This document shows positions 1 to 6,270 of a DNA stretch of 12,498 bases, in pieces. The stretch lies in the NCBI GenBank assembly GCA_016201805.1, contig JACQCB010000094.1:1-12498 (forward strand), in the 5' to 3' direction. Source of the DNA: Nitrospirota bacterium. Its GTDB lineage: Bacteria; Nitrospirota; Nitrospiria; Nitrospirales; Nitrospiraceae. Numbering within the stretch: position 1 is the stretch's first letter; the number at the start of each line of letters is the position of its first letter. The notes under the pieces were generated by a model. The model saw only the letters and a program-made list of their open reading frames with translations. It ran no database searches and had not been told where the DNA came from. The translations under genes and the position numbers were made by a program.

Positions 1-3000
1 ATCTCGCCCACAACGACTACTATCACCTCATTCTCCTGGCCGCCAACAAGACCGGGTATCAGAATCTGATCAAGCTGGTCAGCAAGGCCTATCTGGAAGG
101 TTTCTACTACAAGCCACGGATGGACAAGGAGCTGCTGGCGCAACATCATGAAGGACTCATCGCCCTCTCCGGCTGCTTGAGCGGGGAGGTGTCCTACCTC
201 ATCGGGCAGAAAGACCTGGAGGGAGCCGCCAAGGCTGCGGGGGAATACCAGGAGATCTTCGGAAAAGGCCGCTACTATCTGGAAATCCAGGCCAACGGAT
301 TGGAGCACCAGCGCATCGCCAATCGCGGGCTAGTTGAGATCCACAAGAAGCTGGACATCCCCCTGGCCGGCACCAACGACTGCCACTATCTCAAGAAGGA
401 AGATGTCCGCCCCCACGACGTCATGCTCTGCCTCCAGACCGGCAAGACGATCAACGAGCCCAACCGGCTCAAGTTCGACACGGACCAGCTCTACGTCAAG
501 TCCACGGATGAAATGACGGCGGAATTTGCCGAACTGCCCGACGCGATTCGCAATACGTGCCGGATCGCCGACGAATGCGACCTCGACCTGACGTTGAACA
601 AACCCTACCTGCCCGAATACCGCGTACCCGACGGCTTCACGAGGGAAACCTATTTGGAACAGCTGGCCGTGAAAGGGTTGGCCGATCGGCTACGCGAGCG
701 GCCCAGCACCCTCCTGCCGGAGTCCTACGAACTGCGCTTGCGTGAAGAACTCTACGTCATCACCGCGATGGGGTTTGCCGGCTACTTCCTGATCGTCTGG
801 GACATCATCAAGTTTGCCCGCTCCCGGGGCATCCCGGTCGGGCCGGGCCGCGGGTCCGCCGCCGGCAGCCTGGTGGCCTATGCCCTCCGCATCACCGATC
901 TGGACCCGCTCGTCTATGGCCTGTTGTTCGAGCGCTTCCTGAACAAGGAACGGATTTCCCTCCCGGACATCGACATGGACTTCTGCATGGACCGCCGCGG
1001 CGAGGTGATCAACTACGTCATCGACAAGTACGGATCGGACCACGTCTGCCAGATCATTACGTTTGGAACGCTCGGCGCGAAGGCCGCGATCCGTGACGTC
1101 GGGCGTGTGATGGAGATCCCCTATGCGGAAGTGGATCGCGTCGCCAAGTTGGTGCCCAATGACCTGAAAATGACCCTGGAAAAAGCCCTGCTCCAGGAAC
1201 CCCGCCTGAAAGAACTGACCGAGACCGACCCCAAGATCGCCGAGCTGATGACGATCGCCCGCTCCCTCGAGGGGCTGGCCAGACACGCCTCCACCCACGC
1301 GGCCGGCGTGGTGATCTCCCAGCAGCCGCTCACCGACCATGTCCCCCTCTACAAAGGCGCCAACGACGAAATCGTCACCCAATATTCCATGGGGGACGTG
1401 GAAAAAGTCGGGCTCGTCAAATTCGACTTTTTGGGTCTCAAGACCCTGACGATGATCCACTATGCGGTGAATTTGATCACTGCCCGCAAAGGGACGCAGG
1501 CCCCGCTCGACATCGAACGGATTCCGTTGGACGATCCGGCCACCTATGCGTTGCTGGCCTCGGGCCACACCACCGGGGTGTTCCAGTTGGAAAGCTCCGG
1601 CATGCGGGACCTCCTCACCGGCTTCAAACCGGACCGATTCGAGGACATCATCGCGATCATCGCCCTCTACCGCCCCGGCCCCATGGACCTGATCCCGGAC
1701 TTCATCAAACGTAAGCAAGGCAAGATCCCGATCGCCTACGAGGTCCCGGAACTGGAGCCCATCCTGAAGGAGACCTATGGGGTCATCGTCTATCAGGAAC
1801 AGGTCATGGCGATCGCCAACAAGATCGCCGGCTTCTCCCTCGGGCAAGCCGACATCCTGCGGCGCGCCATGGGGAAGAAGAAACCGGAGGGATTTGAAAC
1901 ACTCCGGACCCAGTTCCTGGCGGGCGCGAAGCAGCGCAAGATTTCCGACAAGAAGGCCGAGAAGCTCTTCGAACTGATCCAAAAGTTTGCCGGCTACGGG
2001 TTCAACAAGTCCCACGCCGCCGCCTATGCCGTCGTCACTTACCAGACCGCCTACCTGAAGGCCACCCACCAGACCGAGTTCATGGCGGCCTTACTCACGA
2101 GCGAAATGGGCAACGCCGATAAGATGGTCGGCAATTTCGCGGAATGCCGCGAGTTGGGCATCCACGTGCTCCCGCCGGATGTCAACGAAAGTCAGAAAGA
2201 CTTTACCGTCGTGGAAGGCGGCATTCGGTTCGGCCTGGCCGCGATCAAGAACGTGGGTGAAGGGGCCGTGGAATCCATCATCGCGACGCGGAACGAGGAC
2301 GGACGCTTCCGCTCCTTCTCGAATTTCTGCCGCCGCATCGATCCGCACAAGGTCAACAAACGCGTCTTGGAAGGGCTGATCAAGGCCGGCGCCTTCGACA
2401 GCACCGGCGCCCGCCGCGCCCAGCTCATGGCCGTCTTGGACCACGCCATGGAGGAATCGGCCGCGGCCCAGCGGGAACGGGCCTACGGTCAGACCAACAT
2501 CTTTGGGGCAACGGAAGGCAATGACGACGAGGGGGCGGCCGGAGGCATCCTGATCGACCCCCCCCTGCCCGACATCCCGGAATGGGACCAAGGCCAGATG
2601 CTGAAGTACGAACGGGAACTCACCGGGTTCTACATCACGGCGCACCCGCTCGCCCGCTTTGCCTCCGCCATCCAAAAATTCTCCACCACCACTTCGGCGC
2701 ATCTCTCCGACATCGGCGACGGCAAAGAGGTGAAGCTCTGCGGCATCGTCGCCACGGTCAAAACGATGACCACGAAGAAGGGCGACCGCATGGCCTACGT
2801 ACAACTGGAAGACCAGCACGGCCTGGTGGAATTCATCGCCTTTCCAGACCTCTACCGCACCGCCGGCGCCCTCCTCGCTCCCGACAGCGTGATCCAGCTC
2901 ACCGGAACCGTGGACCGCGCCGAGAAAGGCACGAGACTGAAGGGCACCCGTGTGGAACTCCTGGCCTCGCTCCAGGCCCACTCCGTGGCCAAGGTCAACC

Positions 3001-3221
3001 TGCGCGTCGGCGACACACCGGAAACCCCATCGCGCATGGGACGGCTGCACGAAGTGCTCCGCCGACATCCGGGACCGACAGGGGTCTACTTCACTTTCTG
3101 TCTCACCACCGGCCTGGAGGCCGACACGGCTCCGCTCCCCGCTCTCACCGTACTGCCGAGCGAGCTGTTCGTGGCGGAAGTAGAAGAAGTGCTTGGCAAG
3201 GGCGCCGTCGCCTTGCTATAA
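1..3221 (+). CDS. dnaE: DNA polymerase III alpha subunit DnaE (5' end missing)
   Basis: Catalytic subunit of the replicative DNA polymerase. The reading frame is open from base 3 (LAHNDYYHLILLAANKTGY, then LVSKAYLEGFYYKPR), which is PHP-domain sequence, so the gene starts before the window; about 90-100 N-terminal residues are probably missing and the ATG at 120 is internal. Visible blocks in order: the rest of the PHP domain; GPGRGSAAGSLVAYAL (about base 840); the palm motif PDIDMDFC (about 960-985) with two catalytic Asp; KFDFLGLKTLT (about 1420) with the expected third Asp; YRPGPMDLIPDFIKR; YQEQVMAIA and LRRAMGKKK; GFNKSHAAAYA; a helix-hairpin-helix region; QTNIF at 2490-2504, in the place of the E. 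coli beta-clamp-binding QADMF; and a C-terminal OB fold (VKLCGIVATVKTMTTKKGDR). The stop is TAA at 3219-3221. Downstream accA on the same strand suggests one operon, the order also found in E. coli. Type DnaE1 is likely. Confidence 0.97.
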   Translation, partial: LAHNDYYHLILLAANKTGYQNLIKLVSKAYLEGFYYKPRMDKELLAQHHEGLIALSGCLSGEVSYLIGQKDLEGAAKAAGEYQEIFGKGRYYLEIQANGLEHQRIANRGLVEIHKKLDIPLAGTNDCHYLKKEDVRPHDVMLCLQTGKTINEPNRLKFDTDQLYVKSTDEMTAEFAELPDAIRNTCRIADECDLDLTLNKPYLPEYRVPDGFTRETYLEQLAVKGLADRLRERPSTLLPESYELRLREELYVITAMGFAGYFLIVWDIIKFARSRGIPVGPGRGSAAGSLVAYALRITDLDPLVYGLLFERFLNKERISLPDIDMDFCMDRRGEVINYVIDKYGSDHVCQIITFGTLGAKAAIRDVGRVMEIPYAEVDRVAKLVPNDLKMTLEKALLQEPRLKELTETDPKIAELMTIARSLEGLARHASTHAAGVVISQQPLTDHVPLYKGANDEIVTQYSMGDVEKVGLVKFDFLGLKTLTMIHYAVNLITARKGTQAPLDIERIPLDDPATYALLASGHTTGVFQLESSGMRDLLTGFKPDRFEDIIAIIALYRPGPMDLIPDFIKRKQGKIPIAYEVPELEPILKETYGVIVYQEQVMAIANKIAGFSLGQADILRRAMGKKKPEGFETLRTQFLAGAKQRKISDKKAEKLFELIQKFAGYGFNKSHAAAYAVVTYQTAYLKATHQTEFMAALLTSEMGNADKMVGNFAECRELGIHVLPPDVNESQKDFTVVEGGIRFGLAAIKNVGEGAVESIIATRNEDGRFRSFSNFCRRIDPHKVNKRVLEGLIKAGAFDSTGARRAQLMAVLDHAMEESAAAQRERAYGQTNIFGATEGNDDEGAAGGILIDPPLPDIPEWDQGQMLKYERELTGFYITAHPLARFASAIQKFSTTTSAHLSDIGDGKEVKLCGIVATVKTMTTKKGDRMAYVQLEDQHGLVEFIAFPDLYRTAGALLAPDSVIQLTGTVDRAEKGTRLKGTRVELLASLQAHSVAKVNLRVGDTPETPSRMGRLHEVLRRHPGPTGVYFTFCLTTGLEADTAPLPALTVLPSELFVAEVEEVLGKGAVALL

Positions 3222-3247
3222 AAGCATTGAGGATAGCGCGAGGGACG

Positions 3248-4216
3248 ATGAAAGATTACCTGGATTTTGAAAAACCGATCCGCGAGATCGAAGACCGCAT
3301 TGAAAAACTGGCGGGCTCCGGGTCTTCCCGTTCCTCGGTGCAGGAGGAGATTCGCAAGCTCAAGACCCGCTTGGCTCAAGTGGAAACCGAGCTCTACGCG
3401 AAGCTGACGCCCTGGCAGCGGACCCAGATCGCCAGACATGTCCAACGGCCGTCGGTGCTGGACTATGTCCAGGCCATCTGCCGCGATTTCATCGAACTGC
3501 ACGGCGACCGGGCCTTTGCCGATGATCGCGCCATCGTGGGGGGGTTCGCTCGGCTCAACGACCGGTCGGTCCTGGTGCTCGGCCACCAGAAAGGCAAAAC
3601 GCTCAAGGAACGGGTGCAGCGGAATTTCGGTATGCCCAACCCGGAAGGCTACCGGAAGGCGTTGCGCCTGATGCGGCTGGCCGAAAAATTCAAGCGCCCG
3701 ATTCTGACGTTCATCGACACGCCGGGCGCCTATCCCGGCATCGGTGCCGAGGAACGCGGGCAAGCCGAGGCCATCGCCCGCAACCTCCTCGTCATGTCGC
3801 AGTTGCGGGTGCCCATCATTTCCGTGGTGATCGGGGAAGGCGGCAGCGGGGGCGCCCTCGCCTTGGGGGTCGCCAACCGGGTGCTCATGCTGGAACACGC
3901 GATCTACTCGGTCATCTCACCCGAAGGCTGCGCCGCAATTTTATGGGATGATCCCGCCAAGGCGCCCGATGCGGCGGCGGCGTTGAAGATGACGGCAAGC
4001 GATTTACTGGAACTGGGCGTGATCGACGAGGTCATTCCGGAGCCGGTGGGCGGCGCGCACCGGGACCCGCACGTCATGGCCGAGCGCCTGACCAAAGTCC
4101 TCTCCTCTCACCTTACCCAGCTCGAAGAACTGTCGGAGCAAGCGCTCGTGGACACGCGCAACGAAAAATACCGTAAGATGGGAGTCATCGCCGAACCCGC
4201 CCCACCCGCCTCCTGA
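3248..4216 (+). CDS. accA: Acetyl-CoA carboxylase carboxyltransferase subunit alpha
   Basis: With AccD it moves the carboxyl group from carboxybiotin-BCCP to acetyl-CoA, giving malonyl-CoA for fatty acid synthesis in the cytoplasm. The product is 322 residues, close to the 319 of E. coli AccA. The N-terminus (MKDYLDFEKPIREIEDRIEKL) is the helical arm typical of AccA. The crotonase-like core shows HGDRAFADDRAIVGGFARL, GHQKGKTLKERVQRNFGMP, NPEGYRKALRLM, the oxyanion-hole region FIDTPGAYPGIGAEERGQ, and GEGGSGGALALGVANRVLM followed by YSVISPEGCAAILW. The frame is open further upstream into dnaE, but homology starts at the ATG at 3248. Shine-Dalgarno placement is poor: GAGGG at 3240-3244 leaves 3 bases and GAGGA at 3229-3233 leaves 14. 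The gap after dnaE is 26 bases with no terminator, so cotranscription is likely. Confidence 0.97.
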   Translation: MKDYLDFEKPIREIEDRIEKLAGSGSSRSSVQEEIRKLKTRLAQVETELYAKLTPWQRTQIARHVQRPSVLDYVQAICRDFIELHGDRAFADDRAIVGGFARLNDRSVLVLGHQKGKTLKERVQRNFGMPNPEGYRKALRLMRLAEKFKRPILTFIDTPGAYPGIGAEERGQAEAIARNLLVMSQLRVPIISVVIGEGGSGGALALGVANRVLMLEHAIYSVISPEGCAAILWDDPAKAPDAAAALKMTASDLLELGVIDEVIPEPVGGAHRDPHVMAERLTKVLSSHLTQLEELSEQALVDTRNEKYRKMGVIAEPAPPAS

Positions 4217-4288
4217 CCGTCCTTCCGCTTCCGCACTGCCAGCAGCTACGCTGTCCGACTCCACGCTCTACACTTCCGCGCAGAACAG

Positions 4289-4309
4289 CGTCCCCGTTAG
4301 CGGGAGACG
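4289..4309. other. Hairpin-forming inverted repeat at convergent gene ends
   Basis: CGTCCCCG (4289-4296), loop TTAG, then CGGGAGACG (4301-4309) pair over 8 bp with one bulged A. The helicase stop codon (TAA on the minus strand, 4299-4297) sits in the loop. accA ends at 4216 and the helicase reads towards it, so this is where both transcripts should end. There is no T-tract after the stem on either strand, so it does not qualify as a classic intrinsic terminator. Nothing else stands out in 4217-4288. Confidence 0.35.
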
Positions 4310-5430
4310 GATAAGCCGTGCGATGCGACGGGAACAGGGGCGCCCAGCAGCCGTTCGATGGCGTGGAGCTGGCCCCTCTCTTCCGGAGTGACGAAACTGG
4401 AGGCCCGGCCCGTGGCCAGCATCCGCGCCGTCCGGCCGATTCGGTGGACATAGTCTTCCGGGCTGCTCGGCAGGTCGTAGTTGATCACATGGGCGATGTC
4501 GTTCACGTGGATGCCCCGCGCCATGATATCCGTCGCCACCAACACCTGATACTTCCCTCGCTTGAATCCTTCGAGCGCTTCCCGCCGCTGCCCCATCGTT
4601 CGATCCCCGTGCAGCACCCCCACCTTCAGACCGTCGTCCTGCAGGAGTTTGCCCAACCGGTCCGCGCGAGATTTGGTCCGCGTAAAGACCAGCGTGGGGC
4701 CCGCTTCTTGTTTGAGCAACTTGAGCAACAAGATGGTTTTCTGCTCGCGGCTGGTGTGGAACAGATGCTGTTCGGCGCGGGCCGACACCGTCCCGACGGG
4801 AACGATTTCGATCCGCACCGGGTGCTTGAGACAGACCTTCGCCAGCGACGCGACGTCGCTCGGCATGGTGGCGGAGAACACCATGGTCTGGCGCTCTTCC
4901 GGCAAGGCATCCAGAATCTGGTTGATTTGCGGCGCAAAGCCCATGTCCAGAAGCCGATCCGCCTCGTCCAGTACGAAGAACTCCATGGCCAGCAAATTGA
5001 TCGTCCCTCTCCACATATGATCCAAGACGCGGCCCGGCGTGGCGACCAGCACATCCGGATGCTGTCGCAGCGCACGTTCCTGCTGCGCCATGTCGGCGCC
5101 CCCCACGATGAGGGTCCCTTCCACGGATCGCTGGCGGCCGAGCAACTCGATAGTCTTTTGGATCTGCGCGGCCAGTTCACGGGTCGGCGCCAGAATCAAC
5201 GCGCGCGTGCCCTGCCCTCCGGCCAATCGCTCGACCAGAGGAACGACGAAGGCGGCGGTCTTGCCGGTGCCGGTCTGCGCACACCCGATGATGTCCCGCC
5301 CCTCGAGGGCCGGCGGAAGCGCCTTGCGCTGGATGGGAGTCGGCTCGCCATACCCCGCCTTGGCCAAGTCGCGGAGCATGGCCGCGGACAGACCAAGGCC
5401 TTCAAATGACACTGCAGTTGTCGTTGTCAC
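4297..5430 (-). CDS. DEAD-box ATP-dependent RNA helicase, RhlE-like
   Basis: An RNA helicase of 377 residues that should unwind short RNA duplexes in ribosome assembly or mRNA turnover. Motifs in order: Q motif with F9 and Q34 (EPTPIQRKALPPAL), Walker A AQTGTGKT (residues 51-58), PTRELAAQ, TPGR, DEAD (155-158), SAT, LVFTRTKSRADRL, VLHGDRTMGQRREAL, VATDIMARGIHV, and HRIGRTAR. The protein is essentially just the two RecA-like domains; it stops about 35 residues after HRIGRTAR and lacks the basic or low-complexity tail many RhlE/DeaD/CsdA proteins carry. The start is GTG at 5430-5428, supported by AAAGGA (plus-strand TCCTTT 5438-5443) with 7 bases of spacing and by homology beginning near residue 9. 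It has its own promoter at 5631-5659 and a long leader. The exact RhlE assignment is inference from the core sequence; the helicase call is certain. Confidence 0.95.
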   Translation of the reverse strand: MTTTTAVSFEGLGLSAAMLRDLAKAGYGEPTPIQRKALPPALEGRDIIGCAQTGTGKTAAFVVPLVERLAGGQGTRALILAPTRELAAQIQKTIELLGRQRSVEGTLIVGGADMAQQERALRQHPDVLVATPGRVLDHMWRGTINLLAMEFFVLDEADRLLDMGFAPQINQILDALPEERQTMVFSATMPSDVASLAKVCLKHPVRIEIVPVGTVSARAEQHLFHTSREQKTILLLKLLKQEAGPTLVFTRTKSRADRLGKLLQDDGLKVGVLHGDRTMGQRREALEGFKRGKYQVLVATDIMARGIHVNDIAHVINYDLPSSPEDYVHRIGRTARMLATGRASSFVTPEERGQLHAIERLLGAPVPVASHGLSVSR

Positions 5431-5624
5431 AGTTCTATCCTTTGAGTTGGGGGCAGCTGAGAATCGAAACGGGGCAGCAAGCGGAAAGTTCCCGAAGGAG
5501 AGCGGCTCGGACAGGTCACTTCAGCTAGATGCAATCTCAGGCATACCCAATGACGGTCCGGCATCTGGTGATACGCCCCTGCGTACCTGATCGCGCCGCC
5601 ACGGACCGCATAAGGCGACGCCTG
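5431..5624 (-). promoter_or_regulatory. Long, potentially structured 5' leader of the helicase gene
   Basis: The distance between the predicted transcription start (about 5624) and the GTG start is about 190 bases, with no convincing gene. Three nested inverted repeats lie in it: outer CTCAGGC 5536-5542 with GCCTGAG 5620-5626 (7 bp), middle CGGTCCG 5554-5560 with CGGACCG 5602-5608 (7 bp), inner TACGC 5572-5576 with GCGTA 5581-5585 (5 bp, 4-base loop). They share one axis, so the RNA could form a single long interrupted hairpin at its 5' end. The outer arm touches the predicted transcript start, so that stem may be shortened. It matches no riboswitch class I recognise. Autoregulation or temperature-dependent control is inference. 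Confidence 0.5.
5438..5443 (-). promoter_or_regulatory. Ribosome binding site deciding the GTG start of the helicase
   Basis: Minus-strand AAAGGA stands 7 bases before the GTG at 5430. There is no in-frame ATG nearby, so this site is the main reason for accepting a GTG start. Confidence 0.6.
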
Positions 5625-5630
5625 AGTCAA

Positions 5631-5659
5631 ACTATATCGCAAAAACCCTTAATCGTCAA
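5631..5659 (-). promoter_or_regulatory. Near-consensus sigma-70 type promoter for the helicase gene
   Basis: On the minus strand TTGACG (plus 5654-5659) and TATAGT (plus 5631-5636) are separated by exactly 17 bases; each hexamer matches 5 of 6 consensus positions. It lies just after the stop of the MoaD-like gene, which makes the helicase its own transcription unit. The predicted start is near 5623-5625. Confidence 0.65.
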
Positions 5660-5666
5660 GCGGGCA

Positions 5667-5945
5667 TCATGGATTTTGCCACATCGCGCCGTCCATCGTC
5701 GGATGGGCCTGGTGGGTCAGCTTGATCGTATCCCCGTCCTTCACCGTGGAGTCCAGCGCCCCCACCTTCCTATTGATCGCAATCAACAGCTCGCCTTTAT
5801 TGAGAAACGGCAACAGGGCCGCCAACTTGTCCTGATTGGCTTCCAAAAGCCGCTTGACGGTCGTCGGCCCGACGACCTCGCACTGTACCTCGCTATCTTC
5901 CACCGCCTGACGCAACGTTTCCCCGAATACCAACACTGTGACCAT
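5667..5945 (-). CDS. MoaD/ThiS-like beta-grasp protein without C-terminal Gly-Gly
   Basis: A 92-residue protein that reads as a ubiquitin-like beta-grasp sulfur-carrier fold: first strand MVTVLVFGETLRQ, GPTTVKRLLEANQDKLAALLPFL, then LLIAINRKVGALDSTVKDGDTIKL, matching the family's late 'N-x-x-x-x-x-x-x-x-L-x-D-GD-x-I' block. Family members that carry sulfur end in Gly-Gly, the site of adenylation and thiocarboxylation. This one instead continues with AHPTMDGAMWQNP and stops, so that chemistry is not expected. The ATG at 5945 has a strong Shine-Dalgarno AAGGAG (plus 5954-5959) 8 bases upstream. It follows the cytochrome gene by 79 bases, most of them a palindrome, and may be transcribed with it. 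A structural or regulatory role is possible; the function is unknown. Confidence 0.8.
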   Translation of the reverse strand: MVTVLVFGETLRQAVEDSEVQCEVVGPTTVKRLLEANQDKLAALLPFLNKGELLIAINRKVGALDSTVKDGDTIKLTHQAHPTMDGAMWQNP

Positions 5946-5966
5946 CGTCGTCTCTCCTTGGGTAAT

Positions 5967-6040
5967 GGGCGATAGGCTATGGGCTATAGGTCACCCGCAA
6001 GTTCATCCCTATGGCCCTTATAGCCTATTGCCTATCGCCC
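5967..6040. repeat. Imperfect 74-base palindrome (REP- or MITE-like) overlapping a gene end
   Basis: Perfect 11-base arms GGGCGATAGGC (5967-5977) and GCCTATCGCCC (6030-6040) enclose a second pair, GGGCTATAGG (5981-5990) and CCTATGGCCC (6008-6017), which pairs over 10 bp with one G-U wobble. The loop is 5991-6007. The sequence is built from reiterated GGCTAT/ATAGGC words, unlike its surroundings, and a further related word (GCCTATGGC, 6042-6050) follows inside the cytochrome gene. It lies between two minus-strand genes and contains the cytochrome stop codon. That it is a dispersed element is inference; only one copy is present here. Confidence 0.7.
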
Positions 6041-6270
6041 AGCCTATGGCAGCGGAGGCAATCCTGCCGTTTGGGATGCCGCTCGGTCAAGGGCCGGCTC
6101 TGTCCTGCCGCATGGCAAGTCGAGCAGAGTTTTTCCGATGTAACAGACCGATGTTCAGGACTGTCCGGAATCGGCGGATTGCGGTCCCTCGGCGAGGGCA
6201 ACAGCGATACCAGCACGATGACCAGCACCACGGCAAGGAGAAACGCCCAATCAACCCGCCTCATCCTCAT
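6025..6270 (-). CDS. Small membrane-anchored di-heme c-type cytochrome
   Basis: An 81-residue electron carrier. Residues 8-24 form a hydrophobic segment after a basic N-terminus (MRMRR), acting as a signal anchor, so the rest should be periplasmic. Two CxxCH heme sites are present: CSTCH (49-53) and CLRCH (71-75). His40 and His65 (in RHP) precede the two sites at 9 and 6 residues, a spacing seen in bis-His multiheme (class III-like) cytochromes; that ligation is inference. The ATG overlaps the stop of the upstream dehydrogenase gene as ATGA, so the two are translationally coupled. The last residues after CLRCH are encoded by the palindromic element, which also supplies the TAG stop; the original C-terminus may have been replaced. 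Confidence 0.85.
   Translation of the reverse strand: MRMRRVDWAFLLAVVLVIVLVSLLPSPRDRNPPIPDSPEHRSVTSEKLCSTCHAAGQSRPLTERHPKRQDCLRCHRLGDRQ

Noticed and set aside
690..2069. 459-codon open frame antisense to dnaE
   Set aside because: It lies wholly opposite a strongly conserved polymerase region, its product is His/Gly/Asp-rich low-information sequence, and long antisense frames are expected opposite high-GC genes.
2091..3068. 325-codon antisense frame over the dnaE 3' part
   Set aside because: No recognisable family and full overlap with conserved dnaE sequence.
2582..3247. Upstream extension of the accA frame inside dnaE
   Set aside because: The translation is Arg/Pro/His-rich out-of-frame dnaE; AccA homology begins at the ATG at 3248.
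4318..5409. 363-codon plus-strand frame opposite the helicase
   Set aside because: The helicase motifs on the minus strand are unmistakable; this frame has shadow composition (Arg, His, Gln-rich).
5427..5642. 71-codon minus-strand frame in the helicase leader
   Set aside because: It would need a TTG start lying within the proposed promoter, has no ribosome site, and resembles no protein I know. A leader peptide cannot be fully excluded.
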